Shown in pieces: positions 9,785 to 18,423 of a DNA stretch of 64,000 nucleotides. The notes under the pieces were generated by a model that saw only the letters and a list, made by a program, of their open reading frames with translations, searched no databases and had not been told where the DNA came from. The stretch is from an uncultured Blautia sp. (lineage in GTDB: Bacteria; Bacillota; Clostridia; Lachnospirales; Lachnospiraceae): contig UQHF01000014.1 of NCBI GenBank assembly GCA_900540785.1, forward strand, positions 22,323-86,322. The letters run 5' to 3'. How positions within the stretch are numbered: the first letter of the stretch is position 1; each line of letters starts with the position of its first letter. Both the position numbers and the translations under genes were made by a program.

Positions 9785-9830
9785 AAAGGGAAAGATGTCT
9801 CTGCTTCAAATGCGGAGACATCTTTCCTTT
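9785..9830 (+). terminator. Hairpin between binding-protein and permease genes
   Basis: A 16-bp stem (AAAGG-AAAGATGTCTC against GAGACATCTTTCCTTT, with one bulged G) with a 13-base loop, followed by TAATAA rather than a long T-run. Such hairpins after binding-protein genes usually act as partial terminators or protect the upstream message, so that binding protein is made in excess over permease. Confidence 0.7.
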
Positions 9831-9869
9831 TAATAACCGGAGAGGTTTGGGAAAGGGGAGAAAGCAGTA

Positions 9870-10781
9870 ATGAAGAAAAAAAGAAAATTAAATGGTGGAG
9901 CCAAAATGGGATTTTTATTTGCGCTTCCCGCCGCAATTTATATGCTGGTATTTATCGGCTATCCTATGATACAGAATTTGATTTTGAGCTTTAAAAATGT
10001 AGATGTGTATTCTTTTGCACGTCCGGAGAATCAGATTTTTGTGGGATTTCAGAATTACATTGACCTGTTTACAGGAGAAAATTCTATTTTAGTACAGGCG
10101 ATTATAAATACGTTGATTTTTACAGTGGCTTCGATTTTTTTTCAGTTTATTATCGGGTTTGGATTGGCACTTTTGTTTAACAAAAAGTTCCCGGGGTGTT
10201 CTTTTTTCCGTGGTATGACAATGATTTCCTGGCTTCTTCCGGTGACGGTAGCCGGTCTTTTATTTAAGTTTATGTTTGCAAGTACAGGGGGAATTGTCAA
10301 TCAGTTTTTAATGTCCCTTAACATTATCCAGGAGCCTATGGAATGGCTTCTTCACCCGGAAACGGCTATGATCGCCATTGTTGTGGCAAATATCTGGATC
10401 GGTATTCCTTTTAATATGATGCTGCTTATTACGGGCCTGACAACAATTCCCGCGGAAGTTTACGAGAGCTGCAGCTTAGACGGAGCCAATAAAATCCAGA
10501 CATTATTTATGATTACGATCCCCATGATAAAACCGGCAATTATGTCTGTTCTTACCCTGGGATTTGTATATACATTTAAGGTATTTGATCTTGTGTGGGT
10601 TATGACAAAAGGCGGACCTGTAAACTCTACAGAGCTTGTGTCTACTTATGCATATCGTTTATCTTTTGAAGAATTTCAATTCAGTCAGGGAGCGGCAGCA
10701 GCGAATGTATTGTTTTTAATTCTTCTTGTAGTCGGCATTTTTTACATTCGGTTGATCAATGAAGAAGAGGAGGTTATGTAA
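9870..10781 (+). CDS. ABC sugar permease (MalF/LacF-like)
   Basis: Inner-membrane permease of the carbohydrate-uptake-1 type, 303 residues with about six transmembrane segments. The cytoplasmic EAA loop reads EVYESCSLDGANK, with the usual EAA replaced by ESC but the D-G pair kept. This loop contacts the ATPase subunit. No ATPase gene is present here, so a shared MsmX-like ATPase from elsewhere is expected. It is followed without any gap by the second permease gene. Confidence 0.92.
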   Translation: MKKKRKLNGGAKMGFLFALPAAIYMLVFIGYPMIQNLILSFKNVDVYSFARPENQIFVGFQNYIDLFTGENSILVQAIINTLIFTVASIFFQFIIGFGLALLFNKKFPGCSFFRGMTMISWLLPVTVAGLLFKFMFASTGGIVNQFLMSLNIIQEPMEWLLHPETAMIAIVVANIWIGIPFNMMLLITGLTTIPAEVYESCSLDGANKIQTLFMITIPMIKPAIMSVLTLGFVYTFKVFDLVWVMTKGGPVNSTELVSTYAYRLSFEEFQFSQGAAAANVLFLILLVVGIFYIRLINEEEEVM

Positions 10782-11618
10782 ATGGGAAAGAAAGAAAAAA
10801 GAAGCAAAACCGTATCTTTTCTGTTTGGCGCGGCTGTATTTTTGGTTTTTATTTTTCCGTTATACTGGATGGTTGTGACTGCATTAAAAACTCAGGTGGA
10901 AATTTTTGAGATACCGACTCCTCTCTGGCCCAGAGAACTTACTTTTGAAGCATTTAAAGCACAGCTTTCTGCCTCAAGCGATACGCTTCGAGGATTTAAG
11001 AACAGTGCAATTATCGCGATAGGAGCGACATTGATCTCTACCGTTCTTGCAATTCCGGCGGCATACGGTCTTGCGAGGTTTCGTTTTCGGTTAAAAAAGG
11101 GACTGATCCTCTTTTTTCTGATCACGCAGATGCTGCCGTCTACCCTCGTGCTTACCTCTTTGTATATTATGTTCTCAAAAGTGGGACTTTTAAACACATA
11201 TTGGGCGCCGATCCTTGCTGACGCCACTCTTGGGATTCCTTTCAGTATTATTATTTTGCGGACGTATTTTCTGTCAATCCCAAAAGAACTGGACGAAGCG
11301 GCTAATATTGACGGGTGCGGATACTGGGAATCGTTCTTTAAAATCATGTTGCCCATTGCGAAGCCTGGTGTTGTGGTAGCGGGTGTATTTTCATTTGTGT
11401 ATGCCTGGGGAGATTTAATTTATGGAATAACGTTTATTACAGATCCGAACATGCGTCCTATCACATCAAGCATTTACAATTACGTACAGCAATATCAGAC
11501 TTTGTGGAATTCTACTATGGCGTTTGGTATTATTGCGATTTTCCCGGTTGTTTTAATTTTTATCTTTATGCAGAAGTATATTGTAAGTGGTTTGACAAAC
11601 GGTGCAGTTAAGGCGTAG
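10782..11618 (+). CDS. ABC sugar permease (MalG/LacG-like)
   Basis: Second permease of the arabinofuranoside importer, 278 residues and about six transmembrane segments. Its EAA loop is canonical (ELDEAANIDGCGYWESFFK). The ATG immediately follows the stop of the preceding permease, so translation is probably coupled. It forms a heterodimer with that permease and depends on an ATPase not encoded in the window. Confidence 0.92.
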   Translation: MGKKEKRSKTVSFLFGAAVFLVFIFPLYWMVVTALKTQVEIFEIPTPLWPRELTFEAFKAQLSASSDTLRGFKNSAIIAIGATLISTVLAIPAAYGLARFRFRLKKGLILFFLITQMLPSTLVLTSLYIMFSKVGLLNTYWAPILADATLGIPFSIIILRTYFLSIPKELDEAANIDGCGYWESFFKIMLPIAKPGVVVAGVFSFVYAWGDLIYGITFITDPNMRPITSSIYNYVQQYQTLWNSTMAFGIIAIFPVVLIFIFMQKYIVSGLTNGAVKA

Positions 11619-11631
11619 AGGAGGTACTTTT

Positions 11632-13569
11632 ATGAGTCTTGAAACATTAAATTTAAAAAAGATTTCTATTTCTGATCCATTCTGGTCCAGGCATGTAGAC
11701 CTTGTGAGAAAGGAGATTATTCCGTATCAGTGGGAGGCTATGAATGACAGGATTGAAGATGCAGAATCCAGTCATTGTCTGGAAAATTTTCAAATTGCAG
11801 CGGGAAGAAAAAAAGGAGAATTTTACGGGGCTGTTTTTCAAGATACAGATGTTGCAAAATGGCTGGAAGCAGTAGGATTTTCCCTTGCAGTATACCCCGA
11901 TAAGGAATTGGAGAAAACAGCCGATGAAGTAATTGATCTTATTGGAGAAGCCCAGTGTGAAGATGGATATATCAATACATATTTTACCATTAATCACAAG
12001 GAAAAAAGATGGAGCGATCTTTGTGAGGGGCATGAGCTTTATACTGCCGGACATTTTATGGAGGCGGCGACAGCGTATTATGAGGGAACCGGAAAAAGAA
12101 AATTTCTGGATATTATGTGCCATTTTGCGGATCTTATCTGTGATACATTTGGAAAAGAAGAGGGAAAGATACATGGCTATCCGGGACATGAAGAAGTAGA
12201 AATTGGTTTGGTTAAAATGTATCGTATAACAGGAAACAGGCGCTATCTTGACCAGGCAAAATATTTTGTAGATGCACGTGGAGCAGGAGAAAACTACTTT
12301 ATGAAAGAGATGAAATGCCCGGATTATCATTTGCGCTTTCCGGAATTTGCAGATTATACTCCGGAATATTCTCAGTCTCATCAGCCGGTAAGAGAACAGC
12401 AGACAGCGGAAGGTCATGCAGTACGGGCAGTTTATCTTTACTGTGCTATGGCAGATCTTGCGAAAGAATATGGAGATGAAAGTCTGAAACAGGCATGTGA
12501 ACGCCTGTGGGATAACATTGTGGAAAAAAGAATGTATATTACAGGAGGAATCGGTTCTTCAGGAATTTTAGAACGGTTTACAGTAGATTACGATTTGCCA
12601 AATGAATATAATTATGCTGAAAGCTGTGCCTCAATAGGATTGGCGCTTTTTGGACTTCGCATGAACCGGCTTACCAGGGAAAGCAGATATATAGATGTTG
12701 TAGAAAGAGCTCTTTATAATACAGTTCTTGCCGGGGTTGCACTTGATGGAAAAAGCTTCTTTTATGTGAATCCTCTGGAGGTATGGCCTCCGGCATGTAT
12801 GGACGGAACTTCAAAAAAACATGTAAAATCGGTGCGACAGAAATGGTTTGGCGTAGCCTGCTGTCCTCCGAATATCGCAAGAACACTTGCTTCCTTGGGA
12901 CAGTATATTTACAGTGCAGACAGAGAAAAAAGGCAGTTGTATGTGAACCTTTTTGTATCAAACAGAGCAGAAGTAGATTTTAAGGAGGAAAGTGTTCAGG
13001 TAGAGATAATTACGGAATTTCCTGCTGAAAACCAGGTGACAATAAAAATAGAAGGAAATCGGGAAAAAGATCTGGAATTGTTTATCCGCATTCCGGATTA
13101 TGCAGAAAACTATCAGGTGGAGATGAATGGAGAACGACAAAAAGAGGTAATGGATAAAGGATATTTTGCAGTAAAAATCTGTGGGAACGGAGAAATCAAG
13201 GTGAAATTTGAGGCTCCTGCCAGATATGTATATGCAAATCCGGAAGTAAGGGCAGATGCAGGAAAGACGGCGATTATGAGAGGACCTCTTGTATATTGTC
13301 TGGAGCAGGTGGATAACGGAGAAAATCTCCCTTCGATTTTTGCGGATACCGAAGCTCCTTTAAAAGAAGAAAAATCCAACCTGCTTGGAGGAATCGTAAA
13401 AATTTGCGGAAAAGGCAAAAAAATAAAAAAGAGCACATGGAAGGGAGGGCTTTATGGGAAAGAAAAGCCCCTAATGGAAGATACAGAGTTTACAGCAGTT
13501 CCTTATGCATACTGGAATAACAGAGGGGAAGGAGAGATGCTTGTCTGGCTGAAAACCCTGGAAAAATAA
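11632..13569 (+). CDS. GH127 beta-L-arabinofuranosidase
   Basis: Cytoplasmic glycoside hydrolase family 127 (DUF1680) enzyme, 645 residues with no signal peptide. It removes beta-L-arabinofuranose from oligosaccharides by a cysteine-nucleophile mechanism. The metal/catalytic set of the B. longum enzyme HypBA1 can be matched: E314 (acid/base), E330 and C332 (YAESC), and C410/C411 in the ACCPPN motif, C410 being the nucleophile. Spacing between these residues agrees with HypBA1 to within one residue. The ATG at 11632 was chosen over an upstream in-frame start because GAGGAGG lies just before it. It is the last gene of the ABC operon and ends at a strong terminator. Confidence 0.93.
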   Translation: MSLETLNLKKISISDPFWSRHVDLVRKEIIPYQWEAMNDRIEDAESSHCLENFQIAAGRKKGEFYGAVFQDTDVAKWLEAVGFSLAVYPDKELEKTADEVIDLIGEAQCEDGYINTYFTINHKEKRWSDLCEGHELYTAGHFMEAATAYYEGTGKRKFLDIMCHFADLICDTFGKEEGKIHGYPGHEEVEIGLVKMYRITGNRRYLDQAKYFVDARGAGENYFMKEMKCPDYHLRFPEFADYTPEYSQSHQPVREQQTAEGHAVRAVYLYCAMADLAKEYGDESLKQACERLWDNIVEKRMYITGGIGSSGILERFTVDYDLPNEYNYAESCASIGLALFGLRMNRLTRESRYIDVVERALYNTVLAGVALDGKSFFYVNPLEVWPPACMDGTSKKHVKSVRQKWFGVACCPPNIARTLASLGQYIYSADREKRQLYVNLFVSNRAEVDFKEESVQVEIITEFPAENQVTIKIEGNREKDLELFIRIPDYAENYQVEMNGERQKEVMDKGYFAVKICGNGEIKVKFEAPARYVYANPEVRADAGKTAIMRGPLVYCLEQVDNGENLPSIFADTEAPLKEEKSNLLGGIVKICGKGKKIKKSTWKGGLYGKEKPLMEDTEFTAVPYAYWNNRGEGEMLVWLKTLEK

Positions 13570-13577
13570 AAGCAAAT

Positions 13578-13620
13578 AAAAAGGCGGAGAAAATCGAAAA
13601 AGATTTTCTTCGCCTTTTTT
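13578..13620 (+). terminator. Rho-independent terminator after GH127
   Basis: Long A-T rich stem with a GGCG/CGCC base (AAAAGGCGGAGAAAATC against GATTTTCTTCGCCTTTT), GAAAAA loop and a T-run. It closes the arabinofuranoside operon. The stretch up to 13788 is A-rich and holds no gene; a palindrome AAACGTTT near 13666 is the only notable site. Confidence 0.92.
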
Positions 13621-13788
13621 CAGTGAGAAATGAGTATAATAAAGAAAATAAATTTTTATGAAATGAAACGTTTTTATCGGTCTGTTTATCTAATAAATGA
13701 GAAGAAAAAAGAGGTGGCATTGAATAAATAAAATCAATATCTGTATGAAAAAAAACAAAATATGAGTAGAATACGACAGTGTTTTTCT

Positions 13789-14694
13789 TTATAATAAGGA
13801 AGATTTTGGGTGAAGATATTCTTTTGGATTTTTTCCGGTCCGTTCCCGGAAAGCGCTGGCAAACCGGCTGGAATTGCTAAATCCTGTAATTTGGGAAATC
13901 TGAGAAACAGAATATCGTCCGCTTAAAAGAAGAGGAATACTCTGACTTATTCGATAATCTGTAAGATATTGACGAATGGTTTTTCCAGTCATTTTTTTAA
14001 ACAGGCGGCAGCAGGTTTCTTTTGTAAGATGTATCTGGAGAGATATATCACGGAGAGATAAAGGCTCTTCATAGTGTGCATGAATATACTCCAAAATGAG
14101 CTGAAGACGTGTAAAATCTTCCTCATTGGAAGGAATCCAGCTTTTGAGTTTTTCCTGATTTTCCGCAATAATATTAAAAAAAGCATCGCAGATCAGGCTT
14201 TTTATTTTTAATTGAAATCCGTATGGCTTTTCAGAAAAATACTTGTCTGTTTTCAGAAAAAGCTCTATGATGTTCCGATCTTTTTCACAGGAAGAATCAA
14301 AAAGAATATAAGGGATATTTTGATTACAGAGAAAAGGACGAAAACAGTTTTTTTCAATGTCGCTTCCCCATGAATCATAAAGAAATACAGGCTGTATCAG
14401 AATAGTAATAAGCTGCACATCTTCTGATTGAAATGGTAAGGTACTGTGAGGAACATTGGAATTTATCAGGAGAGCTTTTCCCTGCATAAGGGTAACGGTT
14501 TTCTGATGGATTTGGTAGTGGACGGTTCCTTTTTGTGCAATAACAACTTCAATTGAAGGATGCCAGTGGAAAGGAATACAGTGTCCCTGAAAAAAACGAA
14601 GATTATCATAGTGAATCGTCATGGGAAAGGTATCTGTACCATGATTACATATTTCTTTTTGCTGTTGATCAACTTCTATTGTACGCATTTTCAT
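13789..14694 (-). CDS. AraC-family transcriptional regulator (cupin type)
   Basis: One-component regulator, 301 residues. The N-terminal cupin-like sugar-binding half has the signature region HWHPSIEVVIAQKG, and the C-terminal 100 residues carry two helix-turn-helices ending in ITGFSNSSRFASAFRERTGKNP. It is transcribed toward the GH127 operon, from which a terminator separates it, and divergently from the MATE gene 84 bp away. Its targets could be either neighbour or itself; the sequence does not decide. Confidence 0.88.
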   Translation of the reverse strand: MKMRTIEVDQQQKEICNHGTDTFPMTIHYDNLRFFQGHCIPFHWHPSIEVVIAQKGTVHYQIHQKTVTLMQGKALLINSNVPHSTLPFQSEDVQLITILIQPVFLYDSWGSDIEKNCFRPFLCNQNIPYILFDSSCEKDRNIIELFLKTDKYFSEKPYGFQLKIKSLICDAFFNIIAENQEKLKSWIPSNEEDFTRLQLILEYIHAHYEEPLSLRDISLQIHLTKETCCRLFKKMTGKTIRQYLTDYRISQSIPLLLSGRYSVSQISQITGFSNSSRFASAFRERTGKNPKEYLHPKSSLL

Positions 14695-14778
14695 TTTGCG
14701 GTTCCTTTCTGCTACAGGATTGAGTGTTTCTATTATTATAATAACAGATTATTTTATTTTCAAGAGGAGGAAAAAGAG

Positions 14779-16125
14779 GTGAAAAGTCTTTCGAAAGAAA
14801 TGGATTTAACAGTGGGAAGTCCCTTTCGTTCTTTGTGGAAGTTTGCGCTTCCTGTTATAGGAGGGAATCTTTTTCAGCTTTTTTACACGTTGGCAGATTC
14901 TGTGATTGTAGGAAAAACGCTGGGAGCGAAGGCTCTTGCAGCAGTAGGTTCGACAAGCATCATTGTTTATTTTGTGCTTTGTTTTATACAGGGATTTACG
15001 AATGGATTTGGAATTTGTCTTGGACAGAGATGTGGTGCAAAAGATGAAACAGGAATGAGAAAAAGTATTTCGGTTTCTCTCATATTGAGTGTTCTTTTTA
15101 CAGTTGTTGTAACGACATTGTGTTGTATATTAGCGCATTCTGTTTTGCGTCTGATGCAAACACCGGAAGATATTTATAGAGATGCCTATGCCTATATGTT
15201 TGTAGTTCTTCTGGGAACAGGGGCAACTGTTTTTTATAATATGATTTCAAATATTTTAAGAGCATTGGGAGACAGCAGAACACCGCTTTATTTTCTTATA
15301 TTTTCGTCTGTCTTAAATGTAGTTCTTGATATTTTATTTATTGTACCGTTTCACATGGGAGTGGCCGGGGCTGCATGGGCAACAGTTCTTTCCCAGCTTA
15401 TTTCTTCTATATGCTGCCTTATATCAGGATGGAAAATGTTTCCTGTTCTTCATTTGAGAAAGGAAGATTTCTGTGAAATAAAGGAAGAACTAAAAATACA
15501 TGTGAAACTGGGTTTTACAATGGGATTTCAGATGTCAGTCATGTGTATCGGGCAGTTAGCTATGCAGGCTTCGGTAAACAGACTTGGGTCTGCAGCAGTG
15601 GCAGGATATACAGCGGCAACAAAAGCAGACCAGGTTTCTGTTCTTGTAAATAATGCCATGATGACTGCCATATCCAATTATGTGGCACAGAATTACGGTG
15701 CGGGTAAAAAAGACAGAATCCGTAAGGGTGTCCGTGCATGCCTTATTCAGACGGAGACATTAAATGCAATAATGTGTGTATGTATTCTGCTTTTGAGAAA
15801 ACAGATAGTAGAACTTTTTATTACAAATCCATCGGTTGAAATTGTAACATATTCAAACGGATATCTAAATATAGTAGCCCCATGTTATTTCCTTTTGGGA
15901 TTGCTTGCCGTGTATCGGACTTCCATACAGAGTATGCAAAACAGCATTGCTCCTTTTGCTGCCTGTATGATTGAGCTTGTAATGAGAATAGGAAGCACTG
16001 CAATTTTGACAGCATTTATTGGATATTATGGAGTATGTCTTGCGAGTCCTTTGGCCTGGACGGGTGCATGTGCGCTTTTAATACCTGTTTATTATAAAAT
16101 GATGAAGAACGCACCCTCGCTTTAA
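14779..16125 (+). CDS. MATE-family efflux transporter
   Basis: Multidrug/organic-cation antiporter of the MATE superfamily, 448 residues and about 12 transmembrane segments, with N-terminal GNLFQLFYTLADSVIVG and the mirrored second half starting near residue 230. The GTG at 14779 was chosen because AGGAGG lies eight bases before it and the resulting length is standard. The frame is open further upstream, but that part overlaps the divergent regulator and looks non-coding. Substrate unknown. Confidence 0.9.
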   Translation: MKSLSKEMDLTVGSPFRSLWKFALPVIGGNLFQLFYTLADSVIVGKTLGAKALAAVGSTSIIVYFVLCFIQGFTNGFGICLGQRCGAKDETGMRKSISVSLILSVLFTVVVTTLCCILAHSVLRLMQTPEDIYRDAYAYMFVVLLGTGATVFYNMISNILRALGDSRTPLYFLIFSSVLNVVLDILFIVPFHMGVAGAAWATVLSQLISSICCLISGWKMFPVLHLRKEDFCEIKEELKIHVKLGFTMGFQMSVMCIGQLAMQASVNRLGSAAVAGYTAATKADQVSVLVNNAMMTAISNYVAQNYGAGKKDRIRKGVRACLIQTETLNAIMCVCILLLRKQIVELFITNPSVEIVTYSNGYLNIVAPCYFLLGLLAVYRTSIQSMQNSIAPFAACMIELVMRIGSTAILTAFIGYYGVCLASPLAWTGACALLIPVYYKMMKNAPSL

Positions 16126-16135
16126 AGCGAGGGTG
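16112..16135. terminator. Perfect palindrome terminator between convergent genes
   Basis: A 12-bp perfect inverted repeat (CACCCTCGCTTT / AAAGCGAGGGTG) that contains the MATE stop codon and ends seven bases short of the stop of the convergent catalase fragment. It is followed by ACATTTTT on the plus strand and therefore works as a terminator for the MATE gene at least. Confidence 0.75.
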
Positions 16136-16141
16136 ACATTT

Positions 16142-16699
16142 TTAATGGCAGTTTTTCTGTTCCTTAGAGTGCGGAATCGGCATATCAAAGCTTGGATTAA
16201 AGGCATAGAAATTCTTTGCGTCAAGCTCTTCCTGAATGGAACGGAGAGCTTCGCCGAATCTCTGGAAGTGCACGACTTCACGTGCCCGGAGGAATTTAAT
16301 GGGATCTGCGATTTCAGGCATATCCCGCACAACACGCAGAATGTTGTCATACGTGCTCCGGGCTTTCTGTTCCGCAGCAAGGTTTTCGTGAAGGTCGGTG
16401 ATAGGATCGCCCTTACTCTGGAATTCACAGGCATTAAAGGGAATACCGCCTGCTGCCTGTGGCCAGATTCCTACTGTGTGGTCAATATAATAAGGACCGA
16501 AACCGGAATTTTTGATTTCTTCCATAGAAAGATTTCGGGTAAGCTGATGAACAATGGTGGAGACCATTTCCAGGTGTGCCAGCTCCTCTGTTCCAATATC
16601 ATTAAGCACCGCCGTTGCCATACGGTTCGGCATGGCAAATCTCTGTGACAGGTATCTCATGGAAGCACTTATTTCTCCGTCCGGTCCACCGTATGGCAC
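16142..16699 (-). pseudogene. 5'-truncated manganese catalase (CotJC-like)
   Basis: The 185 residues readable from a GTG match the dinuclear-Mn catalase/CotJC spore-coat family. All five expected metal ligands can be placed: Glu in GGPDGE, Glu and His in GTEELAHLEM, Glu in LAAEQKAR and His in REVVHFQRF. Family members normally carry about 30 further N-terminal residues before GGPDGE. Here the frame stays open upstream (to a TGA at 16774-16772 inside the end of the recombinase gene) and looks coding (...CKFSLALSISYVCV), but it has no ATG, and the GTG has no ribosome-binding site. The 3' end is normal. It is best read as a gene cut at its 5' end by the adjacent recombinase region; no cotJA/cotJB is nearby. 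Confidence 0.72.
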
Positions 16700-16755
16700 A
16701 CAGACATAAGAAATACTAAGGGCAAGAGAAAATTTACAAGTGGTTTTATATACCG

Positions 16756-18186
16756 TCAGGAGATAAATATATCAAAATAAAGAGTGTTGGAGGCTTTATC
16801 AAACAGGATTTCATCTGTGAAAGACTGGAGAAAAAGCCTCTTTTTTTCATTGGAAATTTGAGGATTTTGAAAAAATTCATCAAAGGAAGAAAGAGAAGAC
16901 GGGGGAACTGGAGTCTGGGAAACAGGAAGAGATAAGCGATGAAGTTTATTTTCCAGTTCTGTTTTCTGTTCCTGGAGCCGAAGCTTGTTTTCACGGTATT
17001 CGGCAAGTGTGTCGATTCCGCTTTCGTAAGCCTCTTTTATCCTTTGTTTCCGAAGGGACAGATTTTCAAGCTGTTGTTTGAGAGCTTTTTCTTCCCGGAG
17101 CTTTAAGGGGAAAGAGTCTGCTGAGGGAAAAGCTTCATAAAACAGGAAAGGTGATACGTTTTCAGAAACCCACTGAAAATAGATAAGGACAGAGGATTCC
17201 GCTTTTTTCAGGGAAATATTGACAGGAGTTGCGTGAATGCCTTTTGCGTATTTCCAGCAGGTAAAGACGCGGCAGTTTTTAGAGCCGCCAATAGCCAGGA
17301 CTGCACGGCAGAGAGAGCATTTTAAAGTGCCCGACAGCCAGTGTTTTTCACCGGAAGAAGGAGTGGAATCATGTGATATTTTTCCGGAATGTAAAATTTT
17401 CATTCTGGCTTCATATTGCTCTTTTGAAAGGCGTGTTTCATGGCTTCCTTCAAAGGAGATACCGTTCCATGTGACAGTTCCGGCATAAAACGGATTTTCC
17501 AGAATCCGGATAATGGCTCTTCTGTCAAATGGATTTCCCCGTTTTGTACGGTAGGAGAGCGCATTGCAAAGACTGGCAATGCGGGAGGGAGAAAGATGAC
17601 AGGAGTCAAATTGTTCCATAATAAAGGCTACAGTTTCAAATTCTTTTTCGTTGATCACAAAAGGTCTGCCTTTTCCCACGGCATCGTATCCGAGGCATGG
17701 ACATGTCTGATAGCCGCGACGCAGTGCTTTTTCTTTCATTCCCCGCTTTACTTCCCCGGAAAGGCGTATGGAATAATATTCGTCCATCCATTCAATGATC
17801 CGCTCGATCAGAGTGCCGAAAGGACCGTCTGCCAGAGGCTCGGAAACGCTGATAACTTCTACATTATCTTTTTTCAGCATACTTTTGTATACAATGGATT
17901 CCTCCTGGTTTCGCGCAAAGCGGCTGAACTTCCAGACAAGAATAACGGAAAAAGGGTGGGCGGAGGATTTTGCAAGAGCAATCATTTTCTGAAATTCGGG
18001 ACGTTTTTCGGCGCTTCTTCCGGAAATGCTTTCTGTGAAAATAAAATCCTCCGGTATGTGAATGTGGTTCGCTTTTGCATATTCCAGACAGAGACGTTTC
18101 TGGGCGTTCGGGGAAAGCTCATCCTGGCTGTGTGTGGAGACGCGGATATATAAAGCGCCTGCAGAGATTTCGTGTTGATGTTCCAT
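16756..18186 (-). CDS. Large serine recombinase
   Basis: Site-specific recombinase of the large-serine type, 476 residues from an ATG preceded by GAGGTG (18186). The N-terminal resolvase domain carries the nucleophile Ser17 in YIRVSTHSQ. It also has GRSAEKRPEF and the WKFSRFARN helix. A recombinase domain follows (NPFYAGTVTW), then a zinc-ribbon with C-x2-C (LKCSLC) and a later cysteine pair region, and a C-terminal coiled coil (about 380-430). All parts appear intact. Enzymes of this type integrate and excise phages, transposons and sporulation 'skin' elements. It lies head-behind the truncated catalase gene, same strand, 56 bp away, so it probably marks an insertion junction. Confidence 0.92.
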   Translation of the reverse strand: MEHQHEISAGALYIRVSTHSQDELSPNAQKRLCLEYAKANHIHIPEDFIFTESISGRSAEKRPEFQKMIALAKSSAHPFSVILVWKFSRFARNQEESIVYKSMLKKDNVEVISVSEPLADGPFGTLIERIIEWMDEYYSIRLSGEVKRGMKEKALRRGYQTCPCLGYDAVGKGRPFVINEKEFETVAFIMEQFDSCHLSPSRIASLCNALSYRTKRGNPFDRRAIIRILENPFYAGTVTWNGISFEGSHETRLSKEQYEARMKILHSGKISHDSTPSSGEKHWLSGTLKCSLCRAVLAIGGSKNCRVFTCWKYAKGIHATPVNISLKKAESSVLIYFQWVSENVSPFLFYEAFPSADSFPLKLREEKALKQQLENLSLRKQRIKEAYESGIDTLAEYRENKLRLQEQKTELENKLHRLSLPVSQTPVPPSSLSSFDEFFQNPQISNEKKRLFLQSFTDEILFDKASNTLYFDIFIS

Positions 18187-18252
18187 AAATTTCACCTCGT
18201 CACAGAATATGAGAAAAGCAGAGAAAAAGAACAGAGACAATCTTTTTTACAT

Positions 18253-18423
18253 ATGATAGAAAAAAGCGCGGGGGCGTTTATGAAACCGCAGGTAATTCCA
18301 AGATTTCGCATAGAGGGGCGGTATTACAGGAAGGAGGAGCTTTCGGAGAAACAGGTCAGAGAGATTCTGGAAAAACGTCTGGAAAAAGCAATGGAAGCCA
18401 TCCATTATAAAAAGAAATCATGA
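18253..18423 (+). CDS. Small hypothetical protein beside recombinase
   Basis: A 56-codon frame divergent from the recombinase; an internal ATG at 18280, with GGGGG five bases upstream, is an equally good start (47 residues). The product is charged and looks real: an I-P-R-F-R-I-E-G-R-Y-Y strand-like stretch, then a helix rich in Glu/Lys/Arg (EELSEKQVREILEKRLEKAM). No family was recognised. It overlaps the stop of the convergent AraC gene by six bases. It could be an accessory protein of the recombinase element (for example a directionality factor), but nothing in the sequence proves this. Confidence 0.5.
   Translation: MIEKSAGAFMKPQVIPRFRIEGRYYRKEELSEKQVREILEKRLEKAMEAIHYKKKS

Noticed and set aside
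11653..12417. 254-codon open frame on the minus strand
   Set aside because: It is antisense to the GH127 gene, which has a full set of catalytic residues; the translation is low-complexity and unlike any protein.
13655..13680. Catabolite-responsive (cre) site around the AAACGTTT palindrome
   Set aside because: The sequence does not keep the spacing of the cre consensus, and it lies downstream of a terminator and at the 3' end of the AraC gene.
16112..16135. Perfect palindrome as a mobile-element terminal repeat
   Set aside because: No matching copy is found at the other side of the recombinase region, and the position at two convergent gene ends explains it as a terminator.
18172..18252. 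N-terminal extension of the small ORF beside the recombinase
   Set aside because: It would overlap the recombinase start and its ribosome-binding site, with no translation signal of its own.
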